A program made the position numbers and the translations under genes. A DNA stretch of 20,285 nucleotides from NCBI GenBank assembly GCA_900758315.1, contig CAAERF010000129.1, positions 1 through 20,285 of the forward strand, given 5' to 3'. Below are positions 1-8,300 of the stretch, in pieces. Every line of letters begins with the position of its first letter. The first letter of the stretch is position 1. Source of the stretch: an uncultured Oscillospiraceae bacterium (GTDB lineage: Bacteria > Bacillota > Clostridia > Oscillospirales > Oscillospiraceae). The notes below the pieces were generated by a model. That model was not told where the DNA came from, did no database searches, and saw only the letters and a program-made list of their open reading frames with translations.

Positions 1-684
1 GAGGATACTCTGCTTTCTGCTATGGAAACTGCCGGTGCGGACGAAATGCCTGATGAGGTGGAGCGCAAAGGTTTGGGAACGCCTGCGACCCGTGCCGGTA
101 TCATTGAGAAGCTGGTTCGCATCGGTTTTCTGGAGCGTAAGGGTGATAAGAAAACCAAACACCTGATTCCGACCCACAAGGGTACGGCTCTGGTAACAGT
201 CATGCCGGAACAGATTCAGTCCCCATCCATGACGGCGGATTGGGAAGAAAAATTGTTGCTCATTGAGAAAGGCGAATATGCCAGCGAGGACTTTATGGAC
301 GAGATCAAAGATGTGATTGCCGGTCTGATTCAGAACTATGAAGTAATCCGTGATTCCGAGGTTATGATGTCGAAAGAAGCCAATTCTATCGGCAAATGCC
401 CGCTCTGCGGCAGTGCTGTAGAGGACAAAGCCAAGGCATTTTTCTGTTCCAACAGAGCTTGCAAATTTGCCCTCTGGAAAAACAATCGCTACTTTGCGAG
501 CATCGGCAAGAGCATGACTTCTGCCACGGCGCAGAAATTGCTTGGTTCCGGCAAGGTAAAGCTCAAGAATTGCAAGTCCGAAAGAACGGGCAACACCTTT
601 GATGCCACCGTCTTTATGGAGGTATCAGATGATGGCAAAACGAAGTTCAGTATGGAATTTGAAAATGGAGGAAAGCGCAAATGA
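1..684 (+). CDS. topB: DNA topoisomerase III, C-terminal part (5' end outside window)
   Basis: This is the 3' end of a type IA topoisomerase, which passes one DNA strand through another and in conjugative elements is thought to help process transferred DNA. The frame is open from base 1. Near the start the protein has GLGTPATRAGIIEKL, the conserved type IA block that follows the catalytic region, then a segment with SPSMTADWE typical of the family. A C-terminal zinc-ribbon-like region carries CPLCG and, about 16 residues later, CSNRAC. The catalytic tyrosine lies upstream of the window. The stop codon TGA overlaps the next gene's ATG (ATGA at 681-684), which indicates translational coupling. 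It is not the same gene as the topoisomerase fragment at the right edge: composition and sequence differ clearly. Confidence 0.93.
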   Translation, partial: EDTLLSAMETAGADEMPDEVERKGLGTPATRAGIIEKLVRIGFLERKGDKKTKHLIPTHKGTALVTVMPEQIQSPSMTADWEEKLLLIEKGEYASEDFMDEIKDVIAGLIQNYEVIRDSEVMMSKEANSIGKCPLCGSAVEDKAKAFFCSNRACKFALWKNNRYFASIGKSMTSATAQKLLGSGKVKLKNCKSERTGNTFDATVFMEVSDDGKTKFSMEFENGGKRK

Positions 685-1526
685 CAAATGAGTACAACCC
701 GGATGGTAAGGAAATCCGATTTATCGACAGCCATTATAAGGATTTGTTTCATATCCCCGATGGCAGCTGTGTGCAGATTCACTACCCGGATGAAATGGTT
801 GTGAAGCCCTGCACCTTCATTGACGAGTATCATACGCAGATCGGATACAATGTGTTTCATATCTGCCAGTTTGCAGAAATTATGGAGCGCAACGGCGCAA
901 GCTATATGCCGGAGCCTGAGATTATGGGCGATGAAGCCGCATGGAAGGTCGGAAAGGATAGAATCCTTGCGGTGCAGACCTGCGAAGATGGTTACGACTA
1001 CACCCTGTTGGATGAAAACTACAACGAGATTGATGGCGGTCAGGTTGATAACCCTGAACTGTCCATGCTCGAAGTCCGCCGGGATATTCTGGAATCCTTC
1101 GGGCTGGAGCGCCGGGAACTGCGGGCAATGTTCTATGAGGATGTCATGGAGCAGGCTTTTGAAGTCGGCAGACAGGCGGTGGTGGTCAATGACCCTATCG
1201 CTGAGCTTGCTTTTAAGCTCGACCGTTTTGCAGAGAACTTCGACCCCTATGAATATATGGATCAGGTCGATGATGTGCAGGCGCATATCCAAGAAATCAA
1301 GGCAGATCTTGCCGCTGGTAATACGGCTCCGTATCGTGAGTTCCTGAATACAGCCATTGAAGAAGCCCGTGAGGAAACTGCGGTTGAGGTTGCCAAAGTG
1401 CTGAAAAGTCAGCTGGATAAGCTCGACTCTCCGAAGCGTGAGTCGGTCATGGAAAAACTGGCACAGGCCGCAGAAAAAGCTGCGCCTGCCAGTCCCTCTC
1501 CCAAACGCAAAGAGCCTGAACGATAA
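681..1526 (+). CDS. Conserved conjugative-element protein, LPD28-like
   Basis: A 281-residue soluble protein with no signal peptide or membrane segment. The N-terminal ~85 residues (IRFIDSHYKDLF, CTFIDEYHTQIG, NVFHICQFAEIMERNG) resemble what I remember as an LPD28 domain, one of the 'large polyvalent protein associated' domains found in giant proteins of conjugative elements and phages. The middle is acidic. The C-terminal ~80 residues are predicted helical and end in a basic, proline-rich tail (SPSPKRKEPER). The start is supported by GGAGG at 667-671, nine bases upstream, and by the ATGA overlap with topB. Its role in transfer is unknown. Position inside the topB-to-mobC operon suggests an accessory DNA-processing function, which is inference. 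The LPD28 name is from memory. Confidence 0.8.
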   Translation: MTNEYNPDGKEIRFIDSHYKDLFHIPDGSCVQIHYPDEMVVKPCTFIDEYHTQIGYNVFHICQFAEIMERNGASYMPEPEIMGDEAAWKVGKDRILAVQTCEDGYDYTLLDENYNEIDGGQVDNPELSMLEVRRDILESFGLERRELRAMFYEDVMEQAFEVGRQAVVVNDPIAELAFKLDRFAENFDPYEYMDQVDDVQAHIQEIKADLAAGNTAPYREFLNTAIEEAREETAVEVAKVLKSQLDKLDSPKRESVMEKLAQAAEKAAPASPSPKRKEPER

Positions 1527-1539
1527 GGAGGACACGGAT

Positions 1540-2136
1540 ATGAAAAACGAAAAATGGGATGATGTTCACGGAAATACCACCCCGGATGACAGAATGGTTG
1601 CTTTTCTGGAAAGCCCCACGGATTCCTATGCGATTCTTCAGCTGCGGGAAGATGTAGACGATAATATCCCGCTCATGTTTGCAAATTACAGCTACCTTCA
1701 GAAGAAAGAAATGGAGCCTGAGATTGACCGTTACGAGGTGGTCTATCATGGCTCCATTTCTATGTCCGAGGATGTGAATCGGCAGCTGGAAGATTTGTAT
1801 GTAAAGTTCAATATTGACCACCCGGATGATTTCCGTGGTCACAGTATGTCGGTCAGCGACATCGTAGCCTTAAAGGTAGTCGGTGAGGTATCCTTTCACT
1901 ATGTAGATTCTGTTGGGTTTCAGAAGCTGGAAAACTTTATGAAGTCCGAAAACTACCTGAAAAACGCAGAGATGGCAATGGAAGATGATTATGGGATGAT
2001 TGACGGTATCATCAATAACGGAAAAGCGTCCGGATTAGAGGAACGTCCTTCGGTGTTGGAGCAGTTAAAGGAAAAGCCCGTGCCGGATGTTTCCCATAAG
2101 CCGCCCAAGAGCCACCCGGAAAGGGAGATTGAATGA
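1540..2136 (+). CDS. YodL/DUF4316-type conjugative-element protein
   Basis: A 198-residue protein. I place the start at 1540 because a strong AAGGAGG (1525-1531) sits eight bases upstream; the frame stays open further 5', but those codons overlap the end of the previous gene. The N-terminal half (DSYAILQLRED, NYSYLQKKEMEPEIDRYEVVY) matches my recollection of the YodL domain. The following stretch (FNIDHPDDFRGHSMSVSDI, then HYVDSVGFQKLENF) matches the DUF4316/YodL-associated region found in many clostridial conjugative transposons. The C-terminus is polar with a RPSVLEQLKEK segment and proline-rich tail; a similar RPSVLADLKSK segment occurs near the end of the giant downstream protein. Biochemical function is unknown. 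The stop overlaps the next ATG (ATGA at 2133-2136). Confidence 0.82.
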   Translation: MKNEKWDDVHGNTTPDDRMVAFLESPTDSYAILQLREDVDDNIPLMFANYSYLQKKEMEPEIDRYEVVYHGSISMSEDVNRQLEDLYVKFNIDHPDDFRGHSMSVSDIVALKVVGEVSFHYVDSVGFQKLENFMKSENYLKNAEMAMEDDYGMIDGIINNGKASGLEERPSVLEQLKEKPVPDVSHKPPKSHPEREIE

Positions 2137-2339
2137 TGGATTTCACACAGGATGAGCGGAACATGATGATGCTTTACAGCCCTGGCACAAGGTCAGGGCT
2201 GTGTGAAGCACTGACACTGATGAAGGAACAGCTTTCGGAGGACGAGTCAGAGCTTTTTGCTTTGGCAGACTCGGTTCTCCGTAAAGTTTCAGCCATGGAC
2301 GATGCCGCCTTTGAGAAGCTGAACCTTTATCCGGATTGA
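2133..2339 (+). CDS. Transposon-transfer assisting protein (TTRAP family)
   Basis: A 68-residue acidic protein with the features I associate with the TTRAP family of conjugative transposons: an N-terminal MxDFTQDERNMMMLY, a GTRSGLCEAL segment, an acidic helix, and the C-terminal AAFEKLNLYPD. Family members are small proteins encoded next to the giant methylase-helicase gene; their exact role in transfer is not established. The ATG at 2133 overlaps the previous stop and is preceded by AAAGGGAG about five bases upstream; a second ATG at 2136 is equally possible and would shorten the protein by one residue. The giant gene starts 18 bases downstream. Confidence 0.8.
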   Translation: MMDFTQDERNMMMLYSPGTRSGLCEALTLMKEQLSEDESELFALADSVLRKVSAMDDAAFEKLNLYPD

Positions 2340-2357
2340 TAGGATTGGAGGGATACA

Positions 2358-5300
2358 ATGAACGCAAAAGAGCGATTTTATTCCGGATTAGCAAAAGAAA
2401 CGATTGGGAAAATCACCTCGAACACAGATAACTGGACTTCGTTTTTGAGAACGATGTCCCGCAACTATGAGTTCACCTATCCGGAACAGGTGATGATTTA
2501 TGCTCAGCGCCCCAATGCGACCTTTTGCAAGCCCTATGAGGACTGGAACGCTGAAAATTACCGCAGATATGTAAAGCGTGGCTCTACCGGCATTGCTCTG
2601 TTTGTGATGAACAGGGATAAACCGTATCTGCGCTATGTGTTTGATGTGGCGGATACCGGCGTTCGCCGTTCTTCCCCGGAACTGAAACCGTGGGAGGTGA
2701 CGCCTGAAAACCGCTCCTATGTCATGGAAGCGATGGAGCGTACCTTCGGTGTTGCCGCTGACGGGGTACTGGAAGCACAGCTTGAAGATATTGCATCCGC
2801 ACTGGCGGCTGAGTATTGGGACGATTACAAAAAGCAGTTCCTCGACATCGTTGCCAACAGCTTCCTTGAGGAGTATGATGAACTCAACATCGAAGTAGCT
2901 TTCAAAAATGCGGTGGCAAACAGCGTATCCTATACGATGTATTGCCGGTTCGTGGAAAGTCCCGACAACTACTTCGAGCATGAGGATTTCCAGAAGGTGT
3001 TTGATTTTAACACCAGACAGACGGTAAATGCCCTTGGTACTGCGGTGAATGCCATCAGCACAAGGATGTTTCAGGAAATCGAAAAAGCGATTGGAGAACA
3101 TGAGCAGATTAAAGCTACCGAAAGGAGTACAGATTATGAGCGAGATGACTTACAGACAGGCCGGAGATTATCAGATTCCGAACCTTCAGTTGGAGAACGA
3201 GGGAGAGAAACCTCTGGGCAAGTACGGCAGGATGCGTCGAGCATTTTTGGAACAGAACAATCCGATGCTCCTGAACGACATGATTCTGACGGAGAGCCTG
3301 TTCCCGCACCTGTGGGAGATCGAGGAAACAGCGAAAGCCAGAGTGGAGTTTCTGATGGAGCAGTACCTGAAGGACAGCCCCGCACCGGACAAGGAAACGC
3401 AGCAGATGGCGTGGGTGCAGCACATGAACAGCCTGAAAGCACAGGCGGAGGAAGTCGTGATGACGGAGCTTATCAACAGCTGAGTCTGAACCTTTTCCTC
3501 TCCGAAAATGAACAAATCAGTTTTATCGACCGAGCAGAGAGCTTTACGCCCTCTGCTTTTTCTTTTGCCCAGGAAGAAATCGACCACTTCCTTCTGCTTG
3601 GTAGCAATACCGATGAAGCCCGAAAAGTCGTAGCGCTGGAATATATGAAGCAGAAGCCGTTGGAAGAAATCGTTCAGACCTTAAAGCAGGTCTATCACGG
3701 CGGCTATGGTCTGAAAGAAGATAGCGGGAATATCTGTGCGTGGTATGCCGAGGACGGTATCCACCTTGCCAAAGGTTCCTCTGCCATTGACAGCCCCAGA
3801 GCGCAGATCGTTTCTTGGGAAACGGTTGCCGAGCGCATTGGAGAACTGCTTGAAAATGGTCGGTTCGCAACTAATGTGGAACTGGTAGAAGCATCCGGAT
3901 ATGAGCGTCAGAAGTTGGCAGAATCCCTGTGGCATCTTTATCACGATTTGAGTGAAGAAGCCCGTTCCAGCAACTATCTGGCAATTCTTCATCAGGAACC
4001 GTTTCGTGGTTTCCCTGACGAAACCGCAGACTTGGCTGAAAAGTTGGATGACCCTCGTTTCCACGCAACCTTGGTACAGCAGTATTCGGAATTTAGAAAA
4101 ACCCTTGCGGAAAATCCCGATCTGCTTCGTTTTCACTATCACAAGCTGAATCTCATTCAGAAACAGCTGTATGAGTTGAATATGCCTTTGCGTGAGTATC
4201 AGACCGATATGATGCAGATGCCCCTTGTCCGCCAGTTCATTACGGATGATGAAGTCAATGCAGACTTGACCCGTGGAAGCGGCTTTTCCGGTGGTAAAGC
4301 CCGTATTTATAACTACTGGCAGGAGAATCATTCTGCCAAGGAAAAGATGGACTTCCTGAAGCATGAATACGGAACCGGTGGTCATTCCCATGCCTGCTCT
4401 GGTGCAACGCACAGCGGTCAGGATCACGATGCCAAGGGTGTTGCTTACACCAAGAGCGGTTGCGATAAATTGCAGATGTCCTGGGCGCAGGTGGTGCAGA
4501 GAATCGACGGTCTGATACGAAAGGGACGCTACCTCAGCCCGGAGGAAGAAGCGGAACGACAGGCTATCGAAGAAGCTAAAACTGATCCGTTGGAAGATGT
4601 TTATGACCGTTTCGCAGTGATTGATACCGAGGATGGCGAGTATGCGATCTGGGATAATCAGACCGATGACTACTATGTAGACCCGGAAGGCGTTACGGAA
4701 TACTTCACGGACGAATGGCTTGCCAATGACTATTTGGAGGAAGTTCGTCAGTCCGTAGCTGCGATGGAGTCGGTTCAGCCAGAAGCGCCTGTGGCAGAGC
4801 CTGCCGAAGTTGTGGAAGCATCTGCTTCCGAGGAACCGAAATGGAATTATCAGGTCGGTGACACGGTATATCTGGACGATACAGCTTTCCGTGTGGAGCA
4901 GATCACGGACAGAGAAGTTCAGCTGCGTGACCCTACGCTTGCTTATCCCATCTTCCGTGCCGAGAATCGTGAGAATTTCGAGCGTATGCTCTCTCAGGAC
5001 GAAAGAAACCATGCGGTAAGGGTTGATGCCCAAACCGAAGAAAAGCCCGTTACAGAGGATTTTCTGGGCAAAACCGAACCGAGGGACTACACCCCTGAGT
5101 ATCAGCTGTTAGACCGTCTGCGTATGGACTGCGAATACTTCCTTGGTGCAGGACAGCACAGCGAAAAGCATCTGTGGGCAGGCAACCGCCATGCACAGAT
5201 TGCCAAGATGCGTGAGCTGTATGAAATGATTCCCGACAAACCAGAATGGCTGACACCTGAGATGATTAACAGCTACGAGGAGCGCATGGCTCCCCGCTAT

Positions 5301-8300
5301 CTGGTTGCCGCCTACCATCACTTTGAAAACGGCTTCGATGATAAACTGGACTACTACACTCTGGAAGAAGCGGAAAAAGCTGCCCAGGGCTATGTGGACG
5401 GAACCATGGAGGATGACGGATTCAAGTACGATGGTGCTGCCGTTTACGATCAGCAGGAGCATAAGTGCATCCGTATCTATGGGGACTACCCTGACGAAAA
5501 GGCACACGCACAGGTCAGAGCCAGTGCGGAACCCGAACAGCAGGAACCGGAACACTTCATCGATCATTTTTATGTTGCCGAGGACATTCAGAAGCGGGGT
5601 GCGCTGGACATCAAGGAATACAGTTCCTTTGATGATGCCCTGCGAGCCTACTATGCACTTCCTGACACGCAGAGAAAAGCCCTGGGTGCAATGAATACCA
5701 GAGATCTGCCGGGTAGTCTGGACTTCGTACAGTGCGTAGATGGAAAGGACACCATCATTCAGGATTATGCCCAGGTGGACGGATGGCAGAATGCCGAAGT
5801 CATGGACATTATCGCTCAGCTTGAGCAGTCCATCACCACCAGAGAAATCCCACCTGTTCCTGCGGTGAACTTCCACATCACGGATGACAACATCGGTGAA
5901 GGTGGACCGAAGCAGAAATTCGCAAGAAACATCGCAGCCATTGAAACTCTGTTCAAACTGGAAAGCGAGAACAGGAACGCCACTACCGAAGAACAGGAGA
6001 TTTTGTCGAATTATGTCGGTTGGGGCGGTCTGGCAGATGCCTTTGACCCGGACAAGGGAAATTGGGCGAAGGAGTATCAGACACTGAAAAACCTGCTTTC
6101 CGAAGATGAATATGCTGCGGCAAGAGCTTCCACCCTGAACGCACATTACACCAGCCCTACGGTCATTCGCTCCATCTACGATGCGGTCGGACAGATGGGC
6201 TTTGAAACAGGAAATATTCTGGAGCCTGCTATGGGTATCGGCAACTTCTTTGGTATGCTCCCTCCTGAAATGCAGAGCAGCCGTTTGTATGGTGTGGAAC
6301 TGGATTCCATCACCGGCAGAATTGCTCAGAAGCTCTATCCCAACGCAGAAATCAAAGTAGCCGGTTTTGAAACGACAGACCGCCGAGACTTTTACGATCT
6401 GGCTGTGGGTAATGTCCCTTTCGGCAACTACAAAGTGTCCGACAAGCCGTATGACAAGCTGGGATTCTCCATTCACAACTATTTCTTTGCCAAGGCTTTG
6501 GATCAGGTTCGTCCCGGTGGTGTGGTCGCTTTTGTGACAAGCCGTTACACCATGGATTCCAAGAACTCTGACGCAAGGCGATATATGGCGCAGAGGGCGG
6601 AACTGCTTGGTGCAATCCGTCTGCCAAACGATGCCTTTAAGAAAAACGCAGGCACGGAAGTCGTGTCCGACATCCTGTTCCTGCAAAAGCGTGACCATCC
6701 GATTGACATTGTACCGGAATGGGTAAACCTTGACCGCACCGAAGAAGGACACACCATGAACAGCTACTTTGTCGCTCATCCTGAAATGGTTCTGGGCGAT
6801 ACGGTGGAAGAAAGTACCGCCTACGGCATGGACATTACAGTGCGTCCCATTGAGGGCATGGAACTGTCCGAACTTCTGAAAGAAGCAGTTTCCCACATCC
6901 AAGGAACCTATCAGGCTGTGGAGCTTCCCGAAGCTGACAAGGGTAAGGAAATCGAAACCATTCCTGCAACCCCGGATGTAAAGAATTTCTCTTATACCGT
7001 GGTGGATGGCAATGTGTACTTCCGTGAAAACTCCCTGATGCGCCGTGTAGACCTGAATGAGAAAGCAAAAGACCGTGTGATGGGCATGGTGGAACTTCGT
7101 GGTATCGTCAACGAGCTGATCGAATATCAGCTTGAGGATTACCCGGATGAAATGATTACTCAGAAACAGGCAGAACTGAATGATGCCTACGATGCGTTTG
7201 CCGCAAAGAACGGGCTTATCAATAATCGAGCCAATGGTCAGGCATTTGCTGACGATTCCTCCTACTATCTCCTGTGTTCTCTGGAAAATGTGGATGAGGA
7301 CGGCAATCTGAAAAGCAAGGCGGATATGTTCACCAAGCGAACCATCAAGCCGGAACGCAGAGTGACGAGCGTGGATACGCCGTCCGAAGCTCTGGCAATC
7401 TCTATCGGTGAGCGTGGCAAGGTGGATTTGCCGTTTATGGCACAGCTGCTTGGAACACCTGGAGAATACGATGCGATTCAGGCAGAGCTTCGAGGGGTGA
7501 TCTTCAAAGACCCGATGGCTCCCGATGCTGTGGAAGTTGGATGGCAGACTGCCGATGATTACCTTTCCGGTGATGTAAGAAGCAAGCTGCGTGTCGCACA
7601 GATGGCGGCAGACAGGGATTCTTCCTTCCACATCAATGTGGAAGCCTTGCAGAAAGCACAGCCGAAGGACTTGGATGCGTCCGAGATTGATGTGCGTTTG
7701 GGTGCAACATGGATTGATGCCGATTATATTCAGCAGTTCATGGAGGAAACCTTTGAAACGCCGTATTACTTGCGCCGTTCCATTGAGGTCAAGTTCTCCG
7801 AGCTGACCGCAGAGTGGCGCATCAACGGTAAGAGTTCTCCCAACTACAACGATGTGGCGGCGTATGTCACCTACGGTACAGAGCGAGCCAACGCATATCG
7901 GATTCTGGAGGAAACGCTGAATCTGAAGGATATTCGTATCTATGATACGATTGAAGATGCAGATGGTAAGCAGAAGCGTGTCCTCAATAAAAAAGAAACT
8001 ACCCTGGCACAGCAGAAACAGCAGGCAATCAAGGATGCGTTCCGAGATTGGATTTGGAGAGATCCGCACAGACGAGAAACCCTTTCCACCAAGTACAACG
8101 AACTTTTTAACTCCACCAGACCTCGTGAGTATGATGGCTCTCATATCCGTTTCGGCGGCATGAACCCGGATATTACCCTCCGTGAACACCAGAGAAATGC
8201 TATCGCTCATGTGCTATATGGTGGAAATACGCTGCTTGCACACGAAGTTGGTGCGGGCAAGACCTTCGAGATGGCTGCATCGGCTATGGAGAGTAAACGG

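Noticed and set aside
489..1535. A 348-codon minus-strand frame across topB and the LPD28-like gene
   Set aside because: It crosses two well-supported plus-strand genes and shows no protein-like motif; it is an antisense artefact.
3134..3587. Several minus-strand frames opposite tnpV
   Set aside because: Low-complexity, Ser/Pro/Cys-rich translations without start signals, unlike the plus-strand tnpV frame.
3681..5033. A 450-codon minus-strand frame inside the giant gene
   Set aside because: No start signal or family pattern; same antisense artefact as the longer one.
5109..8210. A 1033-codon open frame on the minus strand opposite the giant gene
   Set aside because: It mirrors the codon pattern of the giant gene, has no ribosome binding site or recognisable domain, and the plus strand there encodes clear methylase and LPD regions.
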